Shown here: piece by piece, positions 1 through 8,892 of the stretch | Layout of the letters: each line of letters begins with the position of its first letter | Numbering within the stretch: the first letter of the stretch is position 1 | NCBI RefSeq assembly: GCF_026339955.1 | Contig: NZ_JAPEPW010000001.1 | Span: 1,612,001 to 1,676,000, forward strand | Direction of reading: 5' to 3' | Source of the DNA: Streptomyces sp. NBC_01549 | GTDB taxonomy: Bacteria; Actinomycetota; Actinomycetes; Streptomycetales; Streptomycetaceae | DNA length: 64,000 bases | Position numbers and translations under genes: made by a program | Notes under the pieces: generated by a model | Told to the model about the DNA's origin: nothing | Seen by the model: the letters and a program-made list of their open reading frames with translations, nothing else | Database searches by the model: none

Positions 1-75
1 TTCGAGCAGCGGCCCGTCGTCGGTGCCGCCCTTACGCGGGGCGGGCACCGGGACGGAGTCTTCGATGATGGTCAC
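1..75 (-). CDS. Peptide ABC transporter ATP-binding protein, N-terminal fragment
   Basis: Only the first 25 codons lie in the window; the gene continues past the left edge. A GTG start (complement of 73-75) opens a frame reading MTIIEDSVPVPAPRKGG, a tail typical of the linker ahead of the ATPase domain in streptomycete OppD/DppD proteins. It lies 11 bp downstream of the DppC-type permease gene on the same strand, where an oligopeptide transporter operon carries its first ATPase. No Walker motif is inside the window, so the assignment rests mainly on position. Confidence 0.6.
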   Translation of the reverse strand, partial: MTIIEDSVPVPAPRKGGTDDGPLLE

Positions 76-86
76 GTACGCCTCCC

Positions 87-1034
87 TCAGCGCAGCTTCG
101 GGTCGAGGGCGTTACGGACGGCCTCACCGAGCATGATGAATGCCAGCACCGTGATGCTGAGCATGATCGACGGATAGAGCATGATCCACTGCGCCACGCG
201 GATCTGGTTGCCGCCGTCCGAGATGTCGTTGCCCCAGGACACGCCGTTGAGGCCGAGGCCCAGGAAGGACAGGGTCGCCTCGGCGGAGATGTAGACGCCG
301 AGCGAGATGGTGGAGACGACGATCACGGGGGCGAGCGTGTTCGGCAGGATGTGCCGGAACATGATCCGCGGGGTGCTCGCGCCCAGGGCCTTGGCCGCGT
401 GGACGTAGTCGGCCTGCTTCGTGGTGATCACCGCGCCACGCATCACGCGGGCGATCTGCGTCCAGCCGAAGGCGGCCAGCGCGCCGATGACGACCCAGGT
501 CGTGCGGTCCGGGAAGGAGGTCAGCACGACCATGGTGGCGAGCAGGAACGGGATGCCGAAGAAGACGTCCGTCAGACGCGACAGGATCGAGTCGACGACG
601 CCGCCGAAGTATCCGGCGATCATGCCCATCAGGCCGCCCACGACCGTCACCGCGAGGGTGGTGCCGAAGCCCACGGCCACGGAGGCCCGGGTGCCGTAGA
701 TGACACGGGCGTAGACGCTGCGGCCCTGCTGGTCGTAGCCCAGCCAGTCCCCGGAGAAGACATGGCCGAACTTCGGCTTCTGCAGGAAGTGCTTGGCCAG
801 GTCGCCCTTGATGGGGTCGGTGTCGGTGAACAGCCCGGGGAAGAAGGTGATCGTCAGCAGCAGCAGGATCAGCACCGCCGAGACACCGAAGATCCAGCTG
901 TGCCGGAGGTCGTTCCAGGCGTCGCCCCACAGGCTGCGGGACTTCTCCGGCTTGTTCACCGCAGGCGTCACCGGGGTCGCTCCGCCAGCGGTGGCCACCG
1001 CCGTCTGGACGTCGGTCTTGGTCACGTCAGGCAT
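87..1034 (-). CDS. Peptide ABC transporter permease, DppC/OppC type
   Basis: A 315-aa inner-membrane subunit that forms half of the substrate channel. The N-terminus is a hydrophilic Ala/Thr/Pro tail, followed by a first membrane helix near residues 49-67 and the BPD_transp_1 core from about residue 115. The EAA-loop signature that contacts the ATPase is visible near residues 210-230 (AAKALGASTPRIMFRHILPN). The ending AVRNALDPKLR is the usual DppC C-terminus. The start overlaps the end of the upstream dppB-like gene by 8 bp, so the two permeases are probably translationally coupled. Substrate is inferred to be oligopeptide or dipeptide from the family; the sequence does not show the exact peptide. 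Confidence 0.93.
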   Translation of the reverse strand: MPDVTKTDVQTAVATAGGATPVTPAVNKPEKSRSLWGDAWNDLRHSWIFGVSAVLILLLLTITFFPGLFTDTDPIKGDLAKHFLQKPKFGHVFSGDWLGYDQQGRSVYARVIYGTRASVAVGFGTTLAVTVVGGLMGMIAGYFGGVVDSILSRLTDVFFGIPFLLATMVVLTSFPDRTTWVVIGALAAFGWTQIARVMRGAVITTKQADYVHAAKALGASTPRIMFRHILPNTLAPVIVVSTISLGVYISAEATLSFLGLGLNGVSWGNDISDGGNQIRVAQWIMLYPSIMLSITVLAFIMLGEAVRNALDPKLR

Positions 1035-1959
1035 AGCGAATCCTCGGGTCCAGGACCGCGTACAGCAGGTCGACGAGCAGGCTGGCGAGGAGGTAGACGA
1101 TGACCAGGATGGTCACCAGGCCCACGAGCGTGGTGCCCTCCCGGCGCACGATGGACTGGTAGATCGTGCCGCCGATGCCCTGGATGTTGAACAGGCCCTC
1201 GGTGACGACGGCTCCGCCCATCAGCGCGCCGATGTCGGTGCCCAGGTAGGTGATCACGGGGATCAGCGAGTTGCGCATGAGGTGGACGCCCACCACACGG
1301 CTCTTGGGCAGGCCCTTGGCGACGGCGGTACGGATGTAGTCGGCGCGCATGTTCTCGGCGACCGACGTACGGGTGAGCCGGGTCACATAGGCCAGCGAGG
1401 CGGTCGCGAGGACGAACGCCGGCATCAGCAACTCGTTGAAGTTCGTGGAGTCGTTCACGTTCGGCGGCAGCCAGTTGAGCTGGAAGGCGAAGACGACCTT
1501 CAGGATGAAGCCGAGGACGAACACCGGAACCGAGATCAGCAGCAGCGAGACCAGCAGGATCGCGTTGTCCGCGAACCGCCCGGCGCGCATGCCCGCCCAG
1601 ACGCCCAGGATCAAGCCCAGGACCAACTCGATGGCGAAGGCCAGCCCGCCAAGACGGAGGGTCACCGGGAACGCCTCGCCGAGCACGTCCGTGACGGGGC
1701 GGCCGCTCGCGATCTGCGTGCCGAAGTCGAAGTGAAGGATCATGTCCTTCATGTAGTGGTAGTACTGCACCAGGATCGGCTGGTCCAGGCCGTACTGATG
1801 TCTCAGTGAGGCGATGACGGCAGGGCTTCCGCCCTTGTCGCCGAACAGGCCTCGCACGGGGTCGCCGGGCAGGGCGTAGACCATGAGAAAGATCAGCAGG
1901 GTTGTCCCGATGAAGACCGGGATCATCTGGAGCAGTCGTCGTGCGACGTAGCGCCCCAT
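1027..1959 (-). CDS. Peptide ABC transporter permease, DppB/OppB type
   Basis: A 310-aa permease with the canonical DppB N-terminus (MGRYVARRLLQMIPVFIGTT) and the first helix directly at the start. The conserved segment GDPVRGLFG follows near residue 35, and an EAA loop lies near residues 208-225 (TAVAKGLPKSRVVGVHLMRN). The C-terminus VLDPRIRYA is typical. It pairs with the DppC-type protein encoded just downstream with an 8-bp overlap. A 154-bp gap carrying two strong hairpins separates it from the lipoprotein gene. The gene order lipoprotein-permease-permease-ATPase is that of a dipeptide/oligopeptide importer. In S. coelicolor both BldK and related operons belong to this family; I cannot tell which one this is. 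Confidence 0.94.
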   Translation of the reverse strand: MGRYVARRLLQMIPVFIGTTLLIFLMVYALPGDPVRGLFGDKGGSPAVIASLRHQYGLDQPILVQYYHYMKDMILHFDFGTQIASGRPVTDVLGEAFPVTLRLGGLAFAIELVLGLILGVWAGMRAGRFADNAILLVSLLLISVPVFVLGFILKVVFAFQLNWLPPNVNDSTNFNELLMPAFVLATASLAYVTRLTRTSVAENMRADYIRTAVAKGLPKSRVVGVHLMRNSLIPVITYLGTDIGALMGGAVVTEGLFNIQGIGGTIYQSIVRREGTTLVGLVTILVIVYLLASLLVDLLYAVLDPRIRYA

Positions 1960-1994
1960 CGTGCCTCCATGTAGTTACTACGACGACAGCCGAC

Positions 1995-2041
1995 GGGCCC
2001 TTTCCTTGCGCACCCCTGAACGATGCGCATGGAAAGGGCCC
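1995..2041 (-). terminator. Long stem-loop between lipoprotein and permease genes
   Basis: The arms at 1995-2012 and 2024-2041 pair over 18 bp with a single mismatch, leaving an 11-nt loop. No T-run follows on the minus strand. It therefore looks more like an mRNA-stabilising or attenuating hairpin than a simple intrinsic terminator. It lies after the binding-protein gene and before the permease genes, where such structures raise binding-protein mRNA relative to permease mRNA. Confidence 0.6.
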
Positions 2042-2059
2042 CCCGGCCGCTGCCGTCCC

Positions 2060-2095
2060 CCCGGGTGCGGCGCACGAGGCGGCGCCGCACCCGGG
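2060..2095 (-). terminator. Second perfect stem-loop just after the lipoprotein stop codon
   Basis: Arms 2060-2073 and 2082-2095 form a perfect 14-bp GC-rich stem (CCCGGGTGCGGCGC) with an 8-nt loop. It starts about 20 bp downstream of the lipoprotein stop on the minus strand. With the hairpin at 1995-2041 it makes a tandem block that probably partially terminates transcription or protects the upstream transcript from 3' exonucleases. Confidence 0.6.
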
Positions 2096-2113
2096 ATCAC
2101 GGGCTGATTGCGG

Positions 2114-3739
2114 TTACTTCTTGACCTGAACGCCGGTCAGGATCGGGTCACCGTCCTGGGCGTACGCGACGCCCGTGACCTTGTCCGAGTAGCCCGCGTT
2201 GACCTTGTAGTACCAGAGCGGAATGCTCGGCATGTAGTTGACGAGCTCCTTCTCGATGTCCTGGTACTTCTTCTCCGAGTCCGCGAGCGAGCTGGCGGAG
2301 TCGGCCGCGGCGATGTCGGCGTCGATCTTCTTGTTCGAGAAGCCGCTCTGGTTGCCGTCCGACTTGCTGCCGTACAGGTCACGGATGAAGTTGGCGTTCA
2401 TCGGGAAGTCGAGCACCCAGCCACTGCGGTACAGGGACTTGACCTGCTGGGCGTCACGCGCGTTGAGGTCGGCCTGGAAGTCGGCCTTGGAGTCACCCGC
2501 GCACTTGACGCCGGTGGCGTTGGTGATCGAGTTGCAGACCGCCTCCACCCACTCCTTGTGACCGCCGTCGGCGTTGTACTGGATGGTGATGGCGTTGCCC
2601 GGGACGCCGCCGCCGTCCTTGATGAGCTGCTTGGCCTTCGTCGGGTTGTACGTGAAGACGTCGCCGCCGGCGTTGGGCTCGTAGCCGAGGACGCCCTTCG
2701 CGACCCAGCCGGTGGCGGGCTCGCGGGTGCCCTGGAGCACCGTCTTGGTGATGGTGGCGCGGTCGATCGCCATCGACAGGCCCTGCAGGACCTTCGGGTC
2801 GATGTTCTTCCACTGCTTGGTGTAGAAGGCCGGCGCGATGGTCTGGATCGCCGAGTACGCCTTGTCCACCGCGCGGCTGCCGAGGTCCGACTTGTAGACC
2901 GGCAGGTCCTTCGGGGCGATCTGACGCAGGACGTCGACGTTGCCCGACTTCAGGTCCTCGTAGGCCGTCTCCAGGTTGGTGTAGTTCTTGAAGAGCACAC
3001 CACCGTTCTTGGCCTTGTCCGGACCCTGGTAGCCGTCGAACTTGGCGACCTCGATCTGCTTCTTGTGCGCCCAGCTGACGAACTTGTACGGGCCGTTGCC
3101 GATCGGGTGCTCGCCCGCGGCCTTCGGGTCCTTGTAGAAGGACTCGGGCAGCGGCGAGAAGACCTCGTAGCCGAGCTTGTACACGTAGTAGGGAATCGGC
3201 TTGGAGAGCGTGATCGTGAAGGTACTGTCGTCGACGACCTTCAGACCGGACATCTTCGTGGCCTTCGGCTTCCCCTTCGCCGGGGCGACGTCGTCGTAGC
3301 CCGCGATGTCGGAGAACCAGAAGCTGTTGGTCTGCTTGTTCGCCGGGGCGGCAGCCCAGTTCCACGCCTTGACGTAGGACGTGGCGGTCACCGGGGTCCC
3401 GTCGTGGAACTTCCAGCCCGACTTCAGCTTGACCGTGTACGTCTTGTTGTCCTTCGTGTCCACCGACTGGGCGTTCACGTAGACGATGTTGCCCTTCTCG
3501 TCGTAGCTCACGAGCTGCGAGAAGAGGGACTTGATGACGATGCTGCCGTTGGACTCCATGGTGTTGGCCGGCTGCAGCGGGTTCTGCGGCTCGCCCACCT
3601 CGACCGAGAACTTACCGGCCGGGTCGACGGCGGCCTTGCTGTCGCTGCCCTTGTCGTCGCCGCCACCACCACAGGCGGTCACTCCCAGCGCCACAACCGC
3701 GGCTATCGCGACCCACTTGGCGCTCTTGGCACCGCGCAT
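2114..3739 (-). CDS. Peptide-binding lipoprotein of ABC transporter (SBP family 5)
   Basis: A 541-aa extracytoplasmic receptor that captures peptides for the permease pair downstream. The start chosen is the ATG at 3737-3739, preceded by a strong AGGAGG ribosome site; an upstream in-frame start lacks this support. A lipoprotein signal is clear: positive MRGAKSAKW, a hydrophobic stretch, and a lipobox ending at Cys23 (VTAC) followed by a Gly/Asp linker. The family-5 fold features follow, including the GWKFHDGTPVTATSYV region near residue 125 and GPYKFVSW near residue 225. It is the first gene of the operon, separated from the permeases by two hairpins. The N-terminal sequence resembles remembered BldKB-type proteins, but identity with BldKB is not claimed. 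Confidence 0.93.
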   Translation of the reverse strand: MRGAKSAKWVAIAAVVALGVTACGGGGDDKGSDSKAAVDPAGKFSVEVGEPQNPLQPANTMESNGSIVIKSLFSQLVSYDEKGNIVYVNAQSVDTKDNKTYTVKLKSGWKFHDGTPVTATSYVKAWNWAAAPANKQTNSFWFSDIAGYDDVAPAKGKPKATKMSGLKVVDDSTFTITLSKPIPYYVYKLGYEVFSPLPESFYKDPKAAGEHPIGNGPYKFVSWAHKKQIEVAKFDGYQGPDKAKNGGVLFKNYTNLETAYEDLKSGNVDVLRQIAPKDLPVYKSDLGSRAVDKAYSAIQTIAPAFYTKQWKNIDPKVLQGLSMAIDRATITKTVLQGTREPATGWVAKGVLGYEPNAGGDVFTYNPTKAKQLIKDGGGVPGNAITIQYNADGGHKEWVEAVCNSITNATGVKCAGDSKADFQADLNARDAQQVKSLYRSGWVLDFPMNANFIRDLYGSKSDGNQSGFSNKKIDADIAAADSASSLADSEKKYQDIEKELVNYMPSIPLWYYKVNAGYSDKVTGVAYAQDGDPILTGVQVKK

Positions 3740-4409
3740 GGGTTCCTCCTCATGAGTCCATTGGTTCACCGCAAAAGGGAGCACTAGTCACATTGCCGAC
3801 ACTTCGGACGGAGAAAGTGCTGGTGCTCCCTGCGCTCGCAAGCCGACGCCACCTGAAGGCGTATGGCCCGTTGGTCCGAGCTCTACGCGCCTAACTATCT
3901 GCCATGGGCCAGACCCCGACCACACTCACAAGGTCTCGGTTCGATCACACCTGTCGCCTACTTCTTCCAAAATCCGGACAAAGGGTTTGCTGAAAGATCC
4001 CTCCGAAACGGACTTGTTACACATCTATCGGTCTCGACCGTCCGCATTGCGGACGCACGGAGCGAAAAAAGAGGTTGCGACTATCGTGGCCGTCATGTGG
4101 GGGTGCCATTGGCGTGCCCACCCACCCCGGACCGGCGGGGGCAGCTGCCCCGGCATGCGGTCAACGGGCTTCCACCACAAGGCCGTTCGTGATCAAGCGC
4201 GTACGCCCCCTGACGGTGTGACCATGGCCTCGATACATGCCGTGCGGCCGGGACCCACGTGATTGCAGGGTAGTGGGAACCAGCCATTTTGGAGGCCTAC
4301 TCCTCCGTAATGAAGGGTTTTCCCTACCCTCTCCCGGCTCCCCGCCCTATCGCAGCGCCGTACCGCGGCGCAAGCCGCGCGCCGCGCTCCACGCCTCCCC
4401 CAACGCAAC
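3740..4409. other. Intergenic region upstream of the peptide transporter operon
   Basis: A 670-bp gap between typA and the lipoprotein gene, both on the minus strand. It must hold the promoter of the transporter operon, and the lipoprotein ribosome site lies at its left end. Base composition is less GC-rich than the genes, with patches near 3960-4070. I found no convincing conserved gene in any frame. Between 4286 and 4316 a short GGAGGCCTACTCC near-palindrome is visible, of unknown meaning. Confidence 0.5.
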
Positions 4410-4435
4410 GGGCACCCCGCGGATGCGAGGTGCCC
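4410..4435 (-). terminator. Stem-loop terminator downstream of typA
   Basis: GGGCACC at 4410-4416 pairs with GGTGCCC at 4429-4435, and the stem extends inward by CGC/GCG after one mismatch. It begins 24 bp beyond the typA stop codon on the minus strand. There is no U-tract, which is common for streptomycete terminators. Confidence 0.6.
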
Positions 4436-4459
4436 GAAATCACTGCGGAACGGTCGAGG

Positions 4460-6367
4460 TCAGCCGTGCTTGGCCCGGCTGGCGCTGCGACCGCGCTCCT
4501 TCTGGTCGAGGACGACCTTGCGGATGCGCACGGCCTCCGGGGTCACCTCGACGCACTCGTCGTCGCGGCAGAACTCCAGGGACTGCTCCAGGGAGAGCTT
4601 GCGCGGCGGGACGATCGCCTCGAACGAGTCGGCGGCGGCGGAGCGCATGTTGGTGAGCTTCTTCTCCTTGGTGATGTTCACGTCCATGTCGTCGGCGCGG
4701 GAGTTCTCGCCGACGATCATGCCCTCGTACACCTCGGTGCCGGGGTCGGTGAACAGCACACCGCGCTCCTGGAGGTTCGTCATCGCGAACGCGGTGACGG
4801 CGCCGGAGCGGTCGGCGACCAGCGAGCCGTTGTTGCGGGTCGTCAGCGTGCCGAACCAGGGCTCGTGGCCCTCGTGGATGGAGTGGGCGATGCCCGTGCC
4901 GCGCGTCCCGGTCAGGAACTCGGTCCGGAAGCCGATGAGGCCGCGGGAGGGCACGACGAACTCCAGGCGGACCCAGCCGGAGCCGTGGTTCGACATGTTG
5001 TCCATACGCCCCTTGCGGACGCCCATGAGCTGCGTGACCGCGCCCATGTGCTCCTCGGGCACGTCGATCGTCATGCGCTCGACCGGCTCGTGCACCTTGC
5101 CGTCGATGATCTGGGTGACCACCTGGGGCTTGCCGATGGTCAGCTCGAAGCCCTCGCGGCGCATCTGCTCGACCAGGATGGCGAGCGCGAGCTCACCACG
5201 GCCCTGGACCTCCCAGGCGTCCGGACGCTCGGTGTCCAGCACCCGCAAGGAGACGTTACCGACCAGCTCGCGGTCGAGACGGTCCTTGACCTGGCGGGCG
5301 GTGACCTTGCGGTCCTTGACGGCGGCCTTCGCGGTGGCGCCCTTACCGGTGCCGCCGCGGCCGACCAGCGGCGAGGTGTTCGTACCGATGGTCATCGAGA
5401 TGGCCGGCTCGTCGACCGTGATCAGCGGCAGCGCGATCGGGTTCTCGGGGTCGGCAAGCGTCTCGCCGATCATGATGTCCGGGATACCGGCGACCGCGCA
5501 GATGTCACCCGGGCCCGCCTTCTCGGCCGGCTTACGGGTGAGCGCCTCGGTCATCAGCAGTTCGGTGATGCGGACGTTGGACATCGTGCCGTCGCGCTTG
5601 ATCCACGTGACGGTCTGGCCCTTGCGCAGCTCGCCCTGCTCGACGCGCAGCAGCGCGATACGGCCGAGGAAGTTGTCGGCGTCCAGGTTGGTGACGTGCG
5701 CCTGGAGCGGGGCGGACTCGTCGTAGGACGGGGCCGGGACGGACTCCAGGATCGTGGTGAAGAACGGCTCCAGGTTGTCGCTGTCCTGCGGGACCGTGCC
5801 GTTCTCCGGCTTGGTCAGGGAGGCGACGCCGTCACGCGCACACGCGTAGACGATCGGGAACTCGATCTGGTCCTCGTCGGCGTCCAGGTCGAGGAAGAGG
5901 TCGTACGCCTCGTTCACGACCTCGTCGATACGAGAGTCGGGGCGGTCCGTCTTGTTGATGCACAGGATGACGGGCAGGCGGGCCTGCAGCGCCTTGCGCA
6001 GCACGAAGCGGGTCTGCGGCAGCGGGCCCTCGGAGGCGTCGACGAGGAGGACGACCGCGTCCACCATCGACAGACCGCGCTCGACCTCGCCACCGAAGTC
6101 GGCGTGGCCCGGGGTGTCGATGATGTTGATGGTGATGACCTCACCACCATCCTTCGGGTGGTACTTCACGGCCGTGTTCTTGGCCAGGATCGTGATGCCC
6201 TTCTCACGCTCCAGGTCGTTCGAGTCCATCATGCGGTCGTCAAGCGACTCGGCGGCGTGCGCGGCGAAGGCACCGGCCTGCTTGAGCATGGCATCGACCA
6301 GGGTGGTCTTGCCATGGTCGACGTGGGCGACGATGGCGACGTTGCGGATGTCGTGGCGCGTGGCCAT
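4460..6367 (-). CDS. typA: Ribosome-associated translational GTPase TypA/BipA
   Basis: A 635-aa GTPase of the EF-G-like translation factor superfamily that binds the ribosome and helps growth under stress. The G1 motif AHVDHGKT is at residues 14-21, the G3 DTPGHADF near residue 83, and the G4 NKTD near residue 136. EF-G-type domains II, III and V follow. The BipA-specific C-terminal domain includes the GTRGTGIAHSIHEGHEPW region. The full length matches the family. The ATG start at 6365-6367 gives MATRHDIRNVAIVAHVDHG, with a GGGAGAAG ribosome site. A hairpin follows the gene. It appears monocistronic between two unrelated lipoprotein genes. Confidence 0.96.
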   Translation of the reverse strand: MATRHDIRNVAIVAHVDHGKTTLVDAMLKQAGAFAAHAAESLDDRMMDSNDLEREKGITILAKNTAVKYHPKDGGEVITINIIDTPGHADFGGEVERGLSMVDAVVLLVDASEGPLPQTRFVLRKALQARLPVILCINKTDRPDSRIDEVVNEAYDLFLDLDADEDQIEFPIVYACARDGVASLTKPENGTVPQDSDNLEPFFTTILESVPAPSYDESAPLQAHVTNLDADNFLGRIALLRVEQGELRKGQTVTWIKRDGTMSNVRITELLMTEALTRKPAEKAGPGDICAVAGIPDIMIGETLADPENPIALPLITVDEPAISMTIGTNTSPLVGRGGTGKGATAKAAVKDRKVTARQVKDRLDRELVGNVSLRVLDTERPDAWEVQGRGELALAILVEQMRREGFELTIGKPQVVTQIIDGKVHEPVERMTIDVPEEHMGAVTQLMGVRKGRMDNMSNHGSGWVRLEFVVPSRGLIGFRTEFLTGTRGTGIAHSIHEGHEPWFGTLTTRNNGSLVADRSGAVTAFAMTNLQERGVLFTDPGTEVYEGMIVGENSRADDMDVNITKEKKLTNMRSAAADSFEAIVPPRKLSLEQSLEFCRDDECVEVTPEAVRIRKVVLDQKERGRSASRAKHG

Positions 6368-6723
6368 ATTGAGGCGCTTCTCCCGGAGTGAGTGGACGGC
6401 CTGCGCGTACGTCAGTGCTACGCGGACCCTGCCGGGCTGGACACGCCACGGCCTTACCCCATCGTACGGGGCCCGGACGGAGGCGGCCTCCGGGGGCGAC
6501 CTCCATCCGAGCTTGACACGTAATCGAGACAGTACGCTAAGTTACTATTCCCGCGCGGGAGCCCCCGAAGGCACAACCCCGGCATGGCTGGTGGACCCGG
6601 TTTCACAAGGGGCACTGATCGCGTAGGTGCGGGGTGCAGTCAATCGCCCCTGTTCCGCCCCGTGCGGAGCTGGACGCAAACGCCGCGTCACAACCAGTGG
6701 CGTCCGTTGTATAAATCGGCGCT
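6368..6723. other. Intergenic region upstream of typA
   Basis: 356 bp between the 3' end of a lipoprotein gene and typA, both on the minus strand. It should hold the typA promoter. A CCCGCGCGGG palindrome sits at about 6550-6559. A plus-strand TTGACA at about 6513 has no matching gene downstream. No coding frame is convincing. Confidence 0.45.
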
Positions 6724-8892
6724 TCAGCGTCGGTGTTTGACGAAGCCCATGTCCTCATAAATCGGGGTCTGGAAGCCGAAGGCACCCGCGTTGACCAAGG
6801 TAGCGCGGGTGGCCTCCAGCTGGGGCCGCTGATAGAGGGGAATCGATCCGGCGGCGGCCCAGATCCGGGCGTCGGCCTTGCGGACCAGGGAGCGCGACTC
6901 GTCCTCGTCCAGCGTCGCGATGGCCTGGTCGAAGAGCTGGTCGACCTGGTCGGTGCCGACCCGGGTGTAGTTCTGCTCGATGGTGAGAGAGCCGTCGGCG
7001 GCCGGGACGGGCTTGGCGTAGATCGGGCGGGCGTCGGTGGCCGGGAAGGCCGAGGCGGGCCATGAGTACAGCGCCAGGTCGTACTGGCCGGAGGCGATGT
7101 GGTCCTTGAAGTAGCTGTCGTCCGGCACCTTGGACGTCTCCGTACGGATACCGATGCGCTCCAGCATCCATGAGATCCGGTCGGCGACCGCGCGCAGCGA
7201 CTCCGAACCGGGGCCCGAGGGCAGGACGAAGCGCAGCGTCAGCGCCTGGCCGTCCTTGGCGAGCGCGCCGGCCGCGGCGCCCGCGGGGGCGGCCGTGCCC
7301 TTGGGCGCGTAGGCGCCGGGCGCCCCGCCCTGCCGGTTGTCCTTGGGGGCGTACTGCCTGCCGTCGAGGTGTTTGCCGGCCTCGTCGCCCGCGTGCTGCT
7401 TCCCGTGCTTGTCGGAGTGGTCGTTCGGGTCCTTCTTCTCCCGGTCGACCTTCTCCCGGTCGGCCTCACCGTTCTTGTCGTCCTCGCCGACGATGTACGT
7501 CCAGTCGTCCGGGAGCGCGTCGGAGTCCGCCTTCTTGCCCTCGGGGTCCGCCTTCTTGCCCTCGGGCCCCGCGGCCTTCTCCTTCTCCTTCTTCTGCTGC
7601 TGCTTCACCGGTCCCCCGGGCACCCATCCGGCATCCGCCAGCAGCGCCTGCGCCTCCTTGGTGTCCTGACCGCCGAGCGCGCCGCTGTTGTCGGTGTAGG
7701 CCGGCTGGCCGGAGAGCGCGAGGTGGCTGCCGACCGGGACGGCGGGCAGGCCCAGCGGATCCAGAACGACCTTGGCGAGTTCGTCGCGGTTGATGGCGCG
7801 GGCGACGGCGCGGCGGACGCGCTCGTCGGCGAGTGGACCCTCGGAGCCGTTCAGGGCCAGCTGGGTGTAGGCGGGTTCGAGGGACTTGCGGACCACGAAG
7901 TCCCCGGCGCGCATCGCCTTCGCGGGCGTCAGCGGCACGTCCGACCCCTGCAACGGGGCGCCCGGCCCCTGCAGCGGGGCACCCGCCCCCTGCGACGGGG
8001 CGCTGCCCTTGTCGCGGGCGGCGAGCGTGATCCGTCCGGCCTCCTCGGGGTCGATCTCGGCCATGTCGACCTTGTCGTTGGCGAGGGCGTCCTCCCGTTT
8101 GTCGCGCGGGACGGCGATCAGCGCGATCTCGGAGAGCTTGGCGGGGCGGCCCCACCAGCGCGGATTGCGGGCGAGCAGGACCTCGCCGCTCTTGTGGTCG
8201 ATCTTCCGCAGGGCGAACGGGCCCGCGGTGGCCTGGAGCTTGCGGCGCGCTCCGTCGTTGAAGGCGTCCGCGGTGCCCATCACGTCCTTCGGGTACAGCG
8301 GCGAGAAGAGCGACTTCCAGTCGGCGTACGGACGGCTGAAGGTGACGCGGACCTCCAGGTTGCTCTTGCCCCGCTCGATCTTCTCGATGCGGTCGTAGCC
8401 GGCGTTGCGGGCCGTCCAGTACGCGCTGTCCTTGCCGGACAGGGCACGCCACTGGGCGGCGAAGTCGGCGGCGCCGACCTCGCGGCCGTCGCTCCAGACC
8501 GCCTGCTGGTTGAGCTTGTAGAGCACGACCTGCTTGGGCTCGCTCTCGACGATCTTGGCCGATTCGAGGTAGTCGGGATTGAGCTGGGGGGTGCCGTTGG
8601 CGTCGAGGCGGTACAGAGCGGGCAGGACGGCGCCGGCGATCCGGGAGGTCCCGGCGTCGGCGTCCGCCTGGAAGGTGTTGAGGGTCTGCGGCATGGCGTC
8701 CACCGCCCAGCGCAGGGTGCCGCCGTCCTGGATCAGGTCGCGGGTCGCGGGCGCGATGTCCTGCGCGGCGACGGGCTTGGCGACCTCCTCGTCCGCGCTG
8801 CACGCGGCGAGGGCGGGTACCGCGAGCGCACCCGCGGTGAGGAACGCGACCGAGCGCATCACCGCGCGCGGTCCGACGCCGTCGTGGGACAT
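6724..8892 (-). CDS. Peptide/nickel-type ABC substrate-binding lipoprotein with a charged insert
   Basis: A 722-aa lipoprotein of SBP family 5. The ATG at 8890-8892 has a GGAGG site 8 nt upstream; an upstream in-frame start lacks one. The signal peptide ends with a lipobox at Cys31 (ALAAC). Family features include GGTLRWAVDAMPQTLN and QAVWSDGREVGAADFAAQWRAL. The protein is longer than usual because of two low-complexity insertions. One is a GAPLQGPGAPLQG repeat near residue 310. The other is a Lys/Glu/Asp-rich stretch near residues 440-530 (PEGKKADPEGKKADSD). No permease or ATPase genes adjoin it, so it is an orphan binding protein that may share another transporter or act in signalling. Confidence 0.85.
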   Translation of the reverse strand: MSHDGVGPRAVMRSVAFLTAGALAVPALAACSADEEVAKPVAAQDIAPATRDLIQDGGTLRWAVDAMPQTLNTFQADADAGTSRIAGAVLPALYRLDANGTPQLNPDYLESAKIVESEPKQVVLYKLNQQAVWSDGREVGAADFAAQWRALSGKDSAYWTARNAGYDRIEKIERGKSNLEVRVTFSRPYADWKSLFSPLYPKDVMGTADAFNDGARRKLQATAGPFALRKIDHKSGEVLLARNPRWWGRPAKLSEIALIAVPRDKREDALANDKVDMAEIDPEEAGRITLAARDKGSAPSQGAGAPLQGPGAPLQGSDVPLTPAKAMRAGDFVVRKSLEPAYTQLALNGSEGPLADERVRRAVARAINRDELAKVVLDPLGLPAVPVGSHLALSGQPAYTDNSGALGGQDTKEAQALLADAGWVPGGPVKQQQKKEKEKAAGPEGKKADPEGKKADSDALPDDWTYIVGEDDKNGEADREKVDREKKDPNDHSDKHGKQHAGDEAGKHLDGRQYAPKDNRQGGAPGAYAPKGTAAPAGAAAGALAKDGQALTLRFVLPSGPGSESLRAVADRISWMLERIGIRTETSKVPDDSYFKDHIASGQYDLALYSWPASAFPATDARPIYAKPVPAADGSLTIEQNYTRVGTDQVDQLFDQAIATLDEDESRSLVRKADARIWAAAGSIPLYQRPQLEATRATLVNAGAFGFQTPIYEDMGFVKHRR

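Noticed and set aside
1..3739. Naming the peptide transporter bldK
   Set aside because: The lipoprotein comes first and both permeases follow, whereas the bldK order I recall places a permease gene before the binding-protein gene. Identity cannot be decided without comparison.
2108..3787. Long plus-strand open frame opposite the peptide-binding lipoprotein
   Set aside because: A GC-rich shadow frame with Val/Leu/Arg/Gly-rich product and no motif. The minus-strand frame has a signal peptide, lipobox and family motifs.
4289..6391. Long plus-strand open frame opposite typA
   Set aside because: Low-complexity product and no family features. TypA on the minus strand is certain.
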